Shown piece by piece: positions 15,758-23,716 of a DNA stretch of 64,000 nt (its first letter is position 1; the number at the start of each line of letters is the position of its first letter). Both the position numbers and the translations under genes were made by a program. The stretch is taken from positions 372,001-436,000 of the forward strand of contig JAGIBL010000002.1 in assembly GCA_017744365.1 (NCBI GenBank), read 5' to 3'. Source of the DNA: Nocardioidaceae bacterium (GTDB lineage: Bacteria; Actinomycetota; Actinomycetes; Propionibacteriales; Nocardioidaceae). A model generated the notes under the pieces. It searched no databases, was not told the DNA's origin, and was given only the letters and a program-made list of their open reading frames with translations.

Positions 15758-16621
15758 CGCGGGGGCAGTGGGGCGCGTCCTGATGACCACGCTCATCCCG
15801 GCCAGGATCAGGACCAGCCCGACCACGGCACCGAACCCCGGCACCTGGTCCAGCCAGAACCCGGCGATGATCGCCGCGCCCGGGATCTCCAGCAGCAGCG
15901 CCAGCGAGACGACCGTCGGGGTGACGGTGGCGAGCAGGTGGTTGAACACCGAGTGCCCGAGCAGCTGCGCGGTCGCGGCGAGCAGCACCAGCCAGGCCCA
16001 CTGGTCCGCGTCGTACCCGCCGAGGTCCTGACCGGCGACCAGGGCCGCGATCCCCAGGGCGAGGGCGGCGACGCCGTACGCGCCGGTGGTGTAGGTGGTG
16101 GTGCTGACTCGCTGCCGGACGTGGCCGCCGATGACCGCGTACGCCGCCACCGCGACCGACCCGACGAGCGCGAGCAGGTCCCCTGTCAGGGCCCGCCGGG
16201 ACACGCTCAGGTCGACGCCCGACACGACCACCGCACCGATCACCGCGACCAGCACGCCGAGCAGGACCCGGCCCGGCACCGGAACGCCGCGGACCAGGTC
16301 CCAGCCGACCACCCAGACCACCTGCAGCGACACGATCGCGGTGCTGGAGGCCACCGAGGTCATCGTCAGCGAGGTCACCCAGAAGCCGAAGTGCGCGGCC
16401 AGGCAGAGACCAGCCACCACGATCGCGACCACCTGGCCGCGGTCGAGGGAGGCCACCTCCGCGCGTCGCCGGGTCAGGACCGCGGGCACCAGCACCCCGG
16501 TGCCCAGCGCGTTGCGCCAGAACGCGATCGCCAGCGCCGGCACCACCAGCTGCGCCATCAACGGCGCGGCCAGCGAGACCGCGAGCACGCCGACGGCGAG
16601 CAGGGCGACGGTGCGCCTCAC
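15752..16621 (-). CDS. EamA/DMT-superfamily transporter
   Basis: This drug/metabolite transporter has 289 residues and ten predicted membrane helices built as two EamA repeats (about residues 1-135 and 145-285). 'AIAFWRNALGTGVLVP' and 'STAIVSLQVVWVV' are typical of repeat one, and 'LLEIPGAAIIAGFWLDQVPGFGAVVGLVLILAGM' of repeat two. Substrates in this family range from amino acids to nucleotides and cannot be predicted. GTG start overlaps the PhzF stop by 4 bases, so the pair is translationally coupled. Confidence 0.87.
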   Translation of the reverse strand: MRRTVALLAVGVLAVSLAAPLMAQLVVPALAIAFWRNALGTGVLVPAVLTRRRAEVASLDRGQVVAIVVAGLCLAAHFGFWVTSLTMTSVASSTAIVSLQVVWVVGWDLVRGVPVPGRVLLGVLVAVIGAVVVSGVDLSVSRRALTGDLLALVGSVAVAAYAVIGGHVRQRVSTTTYTTGAYGVAALALGIAALVAGQDLGGYDADQWAWLVLLAATAQLLGHSVFNHLLATVTPTVVSLALLLEIPGAAIIAGFWLDQVPGFGAVVGLVLILAGMSVVIRTRPTAPAS

Positions 16622-17457
16622 AGTTCCCGGATCTCGCCCCGGGCGATGTGGTGCACCTGACCGGCCACCCGGATCCGGTCGCCGTCGATCCGGCCGAGCA
16701 GCCGGGAGGACCGGCCCATCTCGAGCCCCTGGCTGATCGCGTAGGAGTCGCCGTCGCCGAGCAGCCCGCGGGCCTGCAGGGCGATACCGAGGCCGGCCGC
16801 CGAGGACCCGGTGGCCGCGTCCTCCGGGACGGCGAGGTCGGGGACGAACACGCGTGCGTGCACCTCGTTCCCGGCGCCCAAGGCATAGACGTCGATGCCG
16901 CCGACGGGGTCGCCGGTCTCGGGCAGCGTCGGCATCGTGGTGGCGATCCGAGCCCGGGTCACGGCCTCATCGGTGACCGGGACGTGCGCGAAGGTGAGCC
17001 CGGTCCCGGCGAGCCACGCGTCCCCGTCCCGGTCGGCGGCGCCGAGTCCGAGCGCCGCGAGCACGGCGTTCACGGTCTCGTCGTCGAGCGGGCCCACCCG
17101 GTCACGCGGCACCGCCGCCAGCTCGACGTACGGATCCTCGAACCGGACCCCGATGTCCCCGGCGCCGCACTCCTGGACGACCTCCTCGCCCACCAGCAGG
17201 CCGCGCTCGCGCAGCACCCACGCGGTGCCCAGCGTCGGGTGCCCCGCGAACGGGATCTCCCCGCCCGGGGTGAAGATCCGGGTGCGGTACCGGCCCTCGT
17301 CGACCGGCGTCGGGAAGGTGGTCTCGGAGAAGCCGAACTCCCGGGCGATCGCCAGCAGGTCCGCGTCGGGCAGGTCCGCGGCCGCGTGAACCACGGCGAG
17401 CTGGTTGCCGGCGAAGGGAGTCTCGGCGAAGACGTCGACGATGTCGTAGGAGAGCAT
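16618..17457 (-). CDS. PhzF-family isomerase-like protein
   Basis: This PhzF/DapF-fold protein has 279 residues. It shows '[17 protein letters not shown]' at the N-terminus, the catalytic-region '[10 protein letters not shown]' containing the active-site Glu, '[15 protein letters not shown]', and '[16 protein letters not shown]', all signatures of the family. PhzF itself isomerises a phenazine precursor, but most members are of unknown function; no other phenazine gene is present here. ATG 17457 gives the usual N-terminus. It precedes and overlaps the EamA transporter gene, so the product or substrate may be transported. Confidence 0.88.
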   Translation of the reverse strand: MLSYDIVDVFAETPFAGNQLAVVHAAADLPDADLLAIAREFGFSETTFPTPVDEGRYRTRIFTPGGEIPFAGHPTLGTAWVLRERGLLVGEEVVQECGAGDIGVRFEDPYVELAAVPRDRVGPLDDETVNAVLAALGLGAADRDGDAWLAGTGLTFAHVPVTDEAVTRARIATTMPTLPETGDPVGGIDVYALGAGNEVHARVFVPDLAVPEDAATGSSAAGLGIALQARGLLGDGDSYAISQGLEMGRSSRLLGRIDGDRIRVAGQVHHIARGEIREL

Positions 17458-17599
17458 GCGGACATCCTGCCGCTTCCGGACGTCGAGCCTGTCGAGGCAG
17501 GTTGCGCGCCGCGTTGCCATAACCTTGAACCTCGTGATCCTCACTCCGTTCGTCAACGCGACGTCGCCCACTCGGCCTCGAGCAAGCTCGGGCGCTCGA

Positions 17600-17605
17600 T
17601 AGGCT
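17600..17605 (+). promoter_or_regulatory. -10 element, leaderless start of gene 17612
   Basis: TAGGCT ends 6 bases before GTG 17612. Initiation about seven bases after the hexamer would start the mRNA at the start codon itself, so translation would be leaderless. Confidence 0.6.
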
Positions 17606-17611
17606 CCGCGC

Positions 17612-18874
17612 GTGAGCACCACACCGACCCGCGTCTACGCCGCCAGGCTGGCCGGACTGCCGGTGTTCGACCCCCAGGGCGACCAGGTCGGCAAGGTCCG
17701 CGACGTGGTCGTGGTGCTCCGTGCCGAGGTCCGCCAGCCGCGCGTCGTGGGCCTGGTCGTCGAGGTGTTCGGCCGCCGGCAGATCTTCGCGCCGATGACC
17801 CGGGTCACCAACATCGACCCCGGCCAGGTCATCACCACCGGCCTGCTCAACATGCGCCGGTTCACGCTGCGCCCCACCGAGACCCTGGTGATCGGGCAGA
17901 TGCTCGACCGCAAGGTCCGCGTCAAGAGCACCGGCGTCGAGGGCACCGTCTTCGACGTCGCCATGGAGCAGGCCCGTACCCGCGACTGGGTGCTCTCCCG
18001 GGTGGCCATCGTCGAGGGCGCCAAGGGGTTCCGCCGCCGCGGCCAGACGCACGTCGTCGAGTGGGACGACGTCGACGGCCTGCACCGCCGCGAGGCCAAC
18101 CAGGGCGCCACCCACCTGATCGCCTCGCTGGCCGACCTCAAGCCGGCCGACGCCGCGAACGTAATCCACGACCTGCCGCCGGAGCGGCGCAGCGAGGTCG
18201 TCGCGGCCCTGGACGACGAGCGGCTCGCCGAGGTCCTCGAGGAGCTGCCCGAGGAGGACCAGGTCGAGATCCTGGGCCACCTGCCGCACGAGCGCGCCGC
18301 CGACGTCCTCGAGGAGATGTCCCCCGACGACGCCGCCGACCTCATCAACGACCTGCCGCCCGAGACGGCCGCGCACCTGCTCGAGCTGATGGAGCCCGAC
18401 GACGCCGAGGACGTGCGCCGGCTGATGGAGTACGGCGAGGAGACCGCCGGCGGCATGATGACGCCCGAGCCGGTGATCCTGCCCCCGGACGCGACCGTCG
18501 CCGAGGCGCTCGCCCGGGTGCGCAACGAGGAGCTCACCCCGTCGCTGGCCGCGCTGGTCTACGTCTGCCGCTCGCCGCTGGAGACGCCCACCGGCAAGCT
18601 GCTCGGCATCGCGCACATCCAGCGACTGCTCCGCGAGCCCCCGAGCGAGCTGGTCGCCGGCGTGCTCGACACCAGCATCGACTACCTGCACGCGGACGCG
18701 TCCCTGGAGGACGTGGCGACCTTCCTGGCGACGTACAACCTGGTCGCCGCCCCGGTGGTGGACGAGGATGGCCGGCTGCTCGGCACGGTCACCGTCGACG
18801 ACCTGCTCGACCACCTGCTGCCCGAGGGCTGGCGCGACCGGAAGATCGGCCGGGAAGGCGCGCGGCCGCGATGA
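17612..18874 (+). CDS. PRC-barrel / MgtE-N / CBS-domain protein
   Basis: This protein of 420 residues has a PRC-barrel-like N-terminus (about 8-70, 'LPVFDPQGDQVGKVRDVVVV') with a second such segment to about 155, an MgtE intracellular N domain of short acidic helical repeats (about 165-285, 'DDERLAEVLEELPEEDQVEILG'), then a CBS pair (about 290-410, ending 'GTVTVDDLLDHLLPEGW'). It lacks the membrane pore of MgtE magnesium channels. It resembles M. tuberculosis Rv1232c as I recall. A soluble magnesium- or nucleotide-sensing role is inferred. The stop overlaps the DUF1003 start by ATGA. Confidence 0.85.
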   Translation: MSTTPTRVYAARLAGLPVFDPQGDQVGKVRDVVVVLRAEVRQPRVVGLVVEVFGRRQIFAPMTRVTNIDPGQVITTGLLNMRRFTLRPTETLVIGQMLDRKVRVKSTGVEGTVFDVAMEQARTRDWVLSRVAIVEGAKGFRRRGQTHVVEWDDVDGLHRREANQGATHLIASLADLKPADAANVIHDLPPERRSEVVAALDDERLAEVLEELPEEDQVEILGHLPHERAADVLEEMSPDDAADLINDLPPETAAHLLELMEPDDAEDVRRLMEYGEETAGGMMTPEPVILPPDATVAEALARVRNEELTPSLAALVYVCRSPLETPTGKLLGIAHIQRLLREPPSELVAGVLDTSIDYLHADASLEDVATFLATYNLVAAPVVDEDGRLLGTVTVDDLLDHLLPEGWRDRKIGREGARPR

Positions 18875-19440
18875 CCCCCGAGAAGAAGCCGGACAAGAAG
18901 ACCGACGAGCGGCCGCGGATCCGCCTGGACCAGCCGGCCGAGGTCCGCCGCACGGTCACCGGCCGTGCCGTCGTACGGCGGGAGCCCGACCAGGACCGGT
19001 TCGGCCGCTTCGCCGAGCAGTTCGCGCGCTTCATGGGGACGGCACGCTTCCTGATCTACATGACCCTGTTCGTCGGTGTCTGGATCCTGTGGAACCTGCT
19101 GGCTCCCGAGGACTTGCGCTTCGACGACTACCCGTTCATCTTCCTCACCCTGATGCTCAGCCTGCAGGCGTCGTACGCCGCGCCGCTGATCCTGCTCGCG
19201 CAGAACCGGCAGGAGCTGCGCGACCGGGTCGTCAACGAGCAGGATCGGCAGGCGAACGCGCGCGCGCACGCGGACATGGAGTTCCTGGCACGCGAGGTCG
19301 CCTCGCTGCGGATGGCCATCGGCGAGGTCGCCACCCGCGACTTCCTGCGCTCGGAGCTGCGCGACCTGCTCGACCAGCTCGCGCCCGAGGGTGACGAGGC
19401 TCATGTCCCCGCCGACGAAGGCGCCGCGGACCCCACCTAA
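18871..19440 (+). CDS. DUF1003 membrane protein
   Basis: This 189-residue protein has a charged N-terminus, two membrane helices (about residues 58-76 'FLIYMTLFVGVWILWNLL' and 86-105 'FIFLTLMLSLQASYAAPLIL'), then a conserved cytoplasmic helix 'QNRQELRDRVVNEQDRQANARAHADMEFL' characteristic of DUF1003. The family is linked to Mrp/MgtE-type neighbours but has no proven function. It matches the place of M. tuberculosis Rv1231c. Start is coupled to the upstream gene (ATGA). The stop codon TAA forms part of the -10 element of the next gene. Confidence 0.88.
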   Translation: MTPEKKPDKKTDERPRIRLDQPAEVRRTVTGRAVVRREPDQDRFGRFAEQFARFMGTARFLIYMTLFVGVWILWNLLAPEDLRFDDYPFIFLTLMLSLQASYAAPLILLAQNRQELRDRVVNEQDRQANARAHADMEFLAREVASLRMAIGEVATRDFLRSELRDLLDQLAPEGDEAHVPADEGAADPT

Positions 19441-19443
19441 ACT
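19438..19443 (+). promoter_or_regulatory. -10 element, leaderless start of mrp
   Basis: TAAACT, which includes the TAA stop of the DUF1003 gene, ends 7 bases before ATG 19451. This spacing predicts a leaderless mrp transcript separate from the upstream operon. Confidence 0.55.
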
Positions 19444-19450
19444 GGAGCCC

Positions 19451-20614
19451 ATGACTTCTCCTGTGCTCGAGCAGATCCAGGCTGCGCTGGCCACCGTGAA
19501 CGACCCGGAGATCAAGCGCCCGATCACCGAGCTCGGCATGGTGGAGTCGGTCGACGTCGACGACACCGGCAAGGTCGACGTGAAGGTGCTCCTCACCGTC
19601 GCCGGCTGCCCGCTCAAGGACACCATCAACCGCGACGTCACCGCGGCCGTCTCGAAGGTCCCCGGTGTCACCGGGATCGAGCTCGAGCTGGGCGTGATGA
19701 CCGCCGAGCAGCGGGCCGGCCTCAAGGAGGTGCTCAGCGGTGGCCAGGCGGCTCGGGACATCCCGTTCGCCCAGCCCGGCTCGCTGACCAAGGTCTACGC
19801 GATCGCCTCCGGCAAGGGCGGCGTCGGCAAGTCCTCGGTCACGGTGAACCTCGCGCTGGCGATGGCCGCGCAGGGCCTCAAGGTCGGCGTGGTGGACGCG
19901 GACATCTACGGCCACTCGATCCCCGCGATGCTCGGCGTCGCGGACAGCCGGCCCACCCAGGTCGACGACCTGATCATGCCGGTGCCGACCGCGAGCGGCG
20001 TCTCGGTGATCTCGATCGGGATGCTCAAGCCGCGTCGCGACCAGGTGGTCGCCTGGCGTGGCCCGATGCTCGACCGCGCGCTGGTGCAGATGCTGGCCGA
20101 CGTCTACTGGGGCGACCTGGACGCGCTGCTGCTGGACCTGCCCCCGGGTACCGGCGACATGGCGATCTCGCTGGGTCAGCACCTGCCGAACGCCGAGGTG
20201 GTCGTGGTGACCACCCCGCAGGAGGCCGCCTCCGAGGTGGCCGAGCGGGCCGGCACGATGGCCTCGATGATGCACCAGCGGGTCGTCGGAGTCGTGGAGA
20301 ACATGAGCTACCTGCCGTGCCCGCACTGCGCGGAGGAGGGCAAGGACCACCGCCTGGAGATCTTCGGCTCCGGTGGCGGCGACCGGGTCGCCGAGACGCT
20401 GTCGAAGCGCTTCGGGTACGACGTGCCCGTGCTCGCCCGGGTGCCGCTGGACACCTCGCTGCGCGAGGGTGGCGACGCCGGCAAGCCCGTGGTCGAGTCC
20501 GACCCGACCTCGGCTGCCGCGCAGGCGCTGACCTCGGTGGCGACCAGCCTGACCGGGCGCGGTCGTGGCCTGGCCGGGATGCAGCTGGGCCTGACGCCGT
20601 CCTCCAAGTTCTGA
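19451..20614 (+). CDS. mrp: Mrp/NBP35 iron-sulfur carrier ATPase
   Basis: This Mrp-type P-loop scaffold for iron-sulfur clusters has 387 residues. Residues about 5-90 are a MIP18/DUF59 domain ('TVNDPEIKRPITELGMV'). The ATPase part starts with the deviant Walker A SGKGGVGKSS near residue 120, with 'VVDADIYGHSIP' and 'LLLDLPPGTGD' following. The CPHC pair in 'MSYLPCPHCAEEG' is the bridging cluster ligand site. It delivers Fe-S clusters to apoproteins. The start at ATG 19451 fits the DUF59 N-terminus and the -10 element just upstream. Corresponds to Rv1229c in M. tuberculosis order. Confidence 0.93.
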   Translation: MTSPVLEQIQAALATVNDPEIKRPITELGMVESVDVDDTGKVDVKVLLTVAGCPLKDTINRDVTAAVSKVPGVTGIELELGVMTAEQRAGLKEVLSGGQAARDIPFAQPGSLTKVYAIASGKGGVGKSSVTVNLALAMAAQGLKVGVVDADIYGHSIPAMLGVADSRPTQVDDLIMPVPTASGVSVISIGMLKPRRDQVVAWRGPMLDRALVQMLADVYWGDLDALLLDLPPGTGDMAISLGQHLPNAEVVVVTTPQEAASEVAERAGTMASMMHQRVVGVVENMSYLPCPHCAEEGKDHRLEIFGSGGGDRVAETLSKRFGYDVPVLARVPLDTSLREGGDAGKPVVESDPTSAAAQALTSVATSLTGRGRGLAGMQLGLTPSSKF

Positions 20615-20622
20615 TCTGCCTC

Positions 20623-20628
20623 TAGACT
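20623..20628 (+). promoter_or_regulatory. -10 element, leaderless start of tatB
   Basis: TAGACT ends 6 bases before ATG 20635, consistent with a leaderless transcript. It lies in the 20-base gap after mrp. Confidence 0.55.
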
Positions 20629-20634
20629 CCGGCC

Positions 20635-20964
20635 ATGTTCGACGTCGGGATCCCGGAGATCCTCGTGATCCTGGTCGTGGCGGTGATCGTCTTCGGCCCT
20701 GACCGGCTTCCCGACTACGCCCGCCAGGCCGGCCGGATGGTCCGTCAGCTGCGGCAGTTCGCCCAGGGCGCCCAGAACGACCTGCGCCGCGAGCTCGGCC
20801 CCGAGTACGCCGACCTCAAGCTCTCCGACCTCGACCCCCGCGCGCTCATTCGCAAGCACGTCCTCGAAGCCCTGGACGACGAGGAGATCGAGATGATCCG
20901 CGAGCGCCGGAAGAACGTCCTGGGTCCCGACGAGCGCCCGCCCTACGACGTCGAGGCCACCTGA
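20635..20964 (+). CDS. tatB: Sec-independent translocase protein TatB
   Basis: This TatA/B-type protein of 109 residues has an N-terminal membrane helix 'GIPEILVILVVAVIVFGPDRLP' with the conserved Glu near residue 8 and the FGP hinge, followed by an amphipathic helix ('YARQAGRMVRQLRQFAQGAQND') and a charged tail. Length and the longer amphipathic region favour TatB over TatA. It forms the receptor complex with TatC for folded twin-arginine substrates. Position beside htrA and the sigma factor matches Rv1224. It converges with htrA across a repeat-filled gap. Confidence 0.9.
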   Translation: MFDVGIPEILVILVVAVIVFGPDRLPDYARQAGRMVRQLRQFAQGAQNDLRRELGPEYADLKLSDLDPRALIRKHVLEALDDEEIEMIRERRKNVLGPDERPPYDVEAT

Positions 20965-20970
20965 CCCACC

Positions 20971-21079
20971 CCCGTTGAGTAGTCAGTTCGTCCCCGTCGA
21001 GTAGTCACCTGTTCCCGTTCAAGAGGCAGCTGCGAGCGCACAAGTGCCTACTGAACGGGATCTTGTGACCACTCAACGA
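20971..21079. repeat. Five-copy direct/inverted repeat array
   Basis: A 15-bp unit CCCGTTGAGTAGTCA occurs at 20971-20985, as CCCGTCGAGTAGTCA at 20993-21007 and as CCCGTTCAAGAGGCA at 21014-21028. Two inverted copies follow: TGCCTACTGAACGGG at 21045-21059 and TGACCACTCAACG at 21067-21079. The direct and inverted copies can pair to form nested hairpins between the convergent tatB and htrA genes. It may end transcription on both strands, and it may be a dispersed element. Confidence 0.75.
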
Positions 21080-21085
21080 CCTGGG

Positions 21086-22447
21086 TCAGCCGACCTTGGC
21101 TTCGAGACCGACCTTGATGGTCAAGGTCTTGCCGCCGCGGCGGACGGTGAGGGTGACGCTCTCGCCGGGGCGGTGGGAGCGGACGGCGACGACGACGTCG
21201 CTGGACCCGCTGACCGGCTGGCCGTCGACCCGGGTGATGACGTCGCCGACCTTGAGGTCCGACTTGGAGGCCGGGCTGCCGGCGCTGATCGACTCCACGG
21301 TGGCGCCGTCCAGCTTCGCGGTACCGCGCACGTTCGCGCCGATGACCGGGTAGAGCGCCTTGCCGGTACGCAGGATCTGGTCGGTGGTGACCTGCACCTG
21401 CTCGATCGGGATGGCGAAGCCGACGCCGATGTTCCCGCCCTCGTCGCTGGTCACCGACGACCCGAGCGAGGCGATCGCCGAGTTCACCCCGATCACCTGG
21501 CCCTGCAGGTCGACGAGCGGGCCGCCGGAGTTGCCGGGGTTGATCGCGGCGTCGGTCTGCACCGCGTTGATGTAGGAGGAGTCGCTGCCGTCGCCGGTGG
21601 TCACCGGCCGGTTCACCGCGCTGATGATGCCGCTGGTGACGGTGGCGGACAGGCCCAGCGGCGAGCCGAACGCGACGACCGTCTCGCCGACGTGCATCTG
21701 GTCCGAGGAGCCGAGCGCGGCCGGCTCGAGCCGCTCCGCGCCCTTCACCTTGAGCACGGCGATGTCGTAGACGGTGCTGCGGCCCACCACGGTGGCGGGC
21801 ATGTGCCGGCCGTCCTGGTCGATCACGTCGATGGGACCGTCGTCCGAGGCGGCGTCGGCGACCACGTGGTTGTTGGTGATGACGTGGCCCTCCTTGTCGA
21901 AGACGAACCCGGAGCCGGTCGCGCCCTGGGCCTTGCCCTTGTACTCGGCGACGATCTGGACCGTGCTCGGCAGCACCTTGGCGGCCACCGCGGCGATGCT
22001 GCCGTTGTCCGCCGGCAGCGGCGCGGCCGTCCGGCGCTGCACCGAGAGGACGCCGCCCGAGGACGGTGTCTCGTCGTCCTCGCCGACGAGCGAGGCCCCG
22101 ACGACGCCCCCCACGAGGCCGATCACCAGGGCGAGTGCGCTGACCAGCGGCCAGGTCCAGCCGGGCAGCCGTGGCCGGCCCGACTCGGGGGCCGCCTCGC
22201 GGGCCGGGGTGGTGATCGGGGCGTCCCAGACCGGGACCGGCGACCAGGCGGCGGTCGGGTCCGGCGGCGGGACGGCCGCGGAGGCGGCAGGCTCGGGGGC
22301 GGCGGGCTCGGGCCAGCCCCCGTCGTACGCCGGAGCGGGCGGAACGGGCGGAGGCAGCACCGGCTGCTCGTAGGACGTGGTCGGCTCGTACGGCGTCGTC
22401 TCGTCGGAGCCGGACTCGGAACTGCCGGGGTACTCGCTCTCGCTCAC
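21086..22447 (-). CDS. htrA: HtrA/DegP-like serine protease with PDZ domain
   Basis: This membrane-tethered S1C protease has 453 residues: a Pro/Ala/Glu-rich cytoplasmic N-terminus (1-95), one membrane helix (about 98-117), the protease domain (about 140-345) and a PDZ domain (about 360-450). The catalytic His is in TNNHVV (~194), Asp in 'YDIAVLKV' (~228) and Ser in GNSGGP (~306). It degrades or refolds damaged envelope proteins. It follows the anti-sigma and sigma genes on the same strand, as Rv1223 follows sigE-rseA. The GTG start has a 12-bp direct repeat (CTTCGCCTACCG at 22456 and 22479) upstream. Confidence 0.93.
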   Translation of the reverse strand: MSESEYPGSSESGSDETTPYEPTTSYEQPVLPPPVPPAPAYDGGWPEPAAPEPAASAAVPPPDPTAAWSPVPVWDAPITTPAREAAPESGRPRLPGWTWPLVSALALVIGLVGGVVGASLVGEDDETPSSGGVLSVQRRTAAPLPADNGSIAAVAAKVLPSTVQIVAEYKGKAQGATGSGFVFDKEGHVITNNHVVADAASDDGPIDVIDQDGRHMPATVVGRSTVYDIAVLKVKGAERLEPAALGSSDQMHVGETVVAFGSPLGLSATVTSGIISAVNRPVTTGDGSDSSYINAVQTDAAINPGNSGGPLVDLQGQVIGVNSAIASLGSSVTSDEGGNIGVGFAIPIEQVQVTTDQILRTGKALYPVIGANVRGTAKLDGATVESISAGSPASKSDLKVGDVITRVDGQPVSGSSDVVVAVRSHRPGESVTLTVRRGGKTLTIKVGLEAKVG

Positions 22448-22484
22448 CCGACTATCTTCGCCTACCGCTCATAAGCGGCTTCGC

Positions 22485-22982
22485 CTACCGGCCGAAAGCG
22501 GCGATGTCCACGTCGGCGGTGGCGCCGTTCCCGGCCTGGTCACGGGCCGTGCCCGTCGCGGCCGGCGAGGTGACCGAGGTCGGGATCGACGCGGGCACGA
22601 CCGGGCGTCCAGGAGCCTCGCCCCGGCCTGCCGGCGGCGAGGTCACCGCCATCATCGCCACCACGGCGACGCCGACCGACCCGGCACCCACGAGGGCGGC
22701 GGTGGCCCGCCGGCGGCGCGAGCGGCGCTCGATCTCGTCCACGGCGGCCCAGGCGTCGACGTCGTACAGTGCGCCGACCAGCCCGGGCGAGGGTGAGAGC
22801 GGGCTGGGGCCGTTGAGCCCGGCCAGGCGCTGCTTGATCCAGCCCTCGCGCTCCACCAGCCGCCGGCAGCCCGGGCAGCCGAGCACGTGCTTCCAGGCAC
22901 GCTCCTCCTCGGCCGCGGAGAGCTGTCCGTCGACCAGCGCGGAGGCGTGCGAGCCGATGTGCCCGTGGAGCTTGAGGATCAC
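22485..22982 (-). CDS. rseA: Zinc-binding anti-sigma factor (RseA-like)
   Basis: This anti-sigma factor of 165 residues has the ZAS motif His-x3-Cys-x2-Cys in 'WKHVLGCPGCRRL' (about residues 27-40), which binds zinc and holds the ECF sigma factor. A hydrophobic segment near residues 93-108 ('TAALVGAGSVGVAVVAMMAV') may span the membrane, followed by a Pro/Thr/Ala-rich tail. GTG 22982 lies 7 bases after the sigma-factor stop and has GAGG upstream. Gene order sigma, anti-sigma, htrA matches the mycobacterial sigE-rseA-htrA module. The gene symbol is given by this synteny. Confidence 0.85.
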   Translation of the reverse strand: MILKLHGHIGSHASALVDGQLSAAEEERAWKHVLGCPGCRRLVEREGWIKQRLAGLNGPSPLSPSPGLVGALYDVDAWAAVDEIERRSRRRRATAALVGAGSVGVAVVAMMAVTSPPAGRGEAPGRPVVPASIPTSVTSPAATGTARDQAGNGATADVDIAAFGR

Positions 22983-22989
22983 GCGGGCC

Positions 22990-23568
22990 TCACCGGGTTC
23001 CGGCCAGCCGTGGCCCGGCGAAACGGACCCGGCCCGGGGCCGGGGCCCGGTGGGCGAGCGCCTTGCGCAGCAGGGCACGGCCCCGGTGGATGCGGGAGCG
23101 GACGGTGCCCATCTTCACGCCGAGCACCTCCGCGATCTCGTCGTACGAGAGGCCCTCGACGTCGCACAGCACCACGGCGGCCCGGAAGTCCGGCGGCAGC
23201 TCGGCCAGCGCGCTCTCGATGTCCGCGTCGAACATCTGGTTCACGTAGGCCAGGTCCGGGGTCGGCACCGCGCTCGGCAGCCGGTTGTCGGCGTCCTCGG
23301 GCAGCGCGTCGAAGCGGATCCGGCTCTTCCGGCGGGCGCTGTCGAGGAACAGGTTCGTGGTGATCCGGTGCAGCCAGCCCTCGAAGGTGCCGGGGGTGTA
23401 GGTGTGCAGCGAGCGGAAGACCCGGACGAAGACCTCCTGGGTGAGGTCCTCGGCGTCGTGGGCGTTTCCGGTCAGCCGGTACGCGAGCCGGTAGACCCGC
23501 GCCGAGTGCTGCTCGACGATCTCGTCCCAGCTCGGCACCTCGTGAGTGCCGGTCACGGACTCGCTCAT
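22990..23568 (-). CDS. sigE: ECF sigma factor, SigE type
   Basis: This ECF-subfamily sigma-70 factor has 192 residues. Region 2 covers about 18-85 ('[28 protein letters not shown] ... [20 protein letters not shown]') and region 4 covers about 125-178 ('[41 protein letters not shown]'). The ATG at 23568 follows AAGGAG at ideal spacing. It is expected to direct an envelope-stress regulon including itself and htrA. A sequence matching the mycobacterial SigE consensus lies 122-148 bases upstream, consistent with autoregulation. Neighbours on both sides match the Rv1220c-Rv1224 block. Confidence 0.93.
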   Translation of the reverse strand: MSESVTGTHEVPSWDEIVEQHSARVYRLAYRLTGNAHDAEDLTQEVFVRVFRSLHTYTPGTFEGWLHRITTNLFLDSARRKSRIRFDALPEDADNRLPSAVPTPDLAYVNQMFDADIESALAELPPDFRAAVVLCDVEGLSYDEIAEVLGVKMGTVRSRIHRGRALLRKALAHRAPAPGRVRFAGPRLAGTR

Positions 23569-23689
23569 GGCGGGCTCCTTGCTCCTGCTCGGGTCCGTAC
23601 GTCGGACGAACAACCCTGGGACCTCCACGCTAGGAACCGAACTTGAGAGGCGGCTGAGACCGCCCTGAGGGTGCTGCATCAATCGGATG

Positions 23690-23716
23690 AACGGCTCGTG
23701 GTGCCCCGATGTTCCC
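23690..23716 (-). promoter_or_regulatory. SigE-type ECF promoter for sigE
   Basis: On the minus strand GGGAAC (23716-23711) is followed after 17 bases by CGTT (23693-23690). The mycobacterial SigE consensus as I recall it is GGGAACYY, 15-16 bases, CGTT, so counting the two bases after GGGAAC the spacing fits. A transcript from here would have a leader of roughly 115 bases before the sigE ATG. It implies positive autoregulation. Confidence 0.6.
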
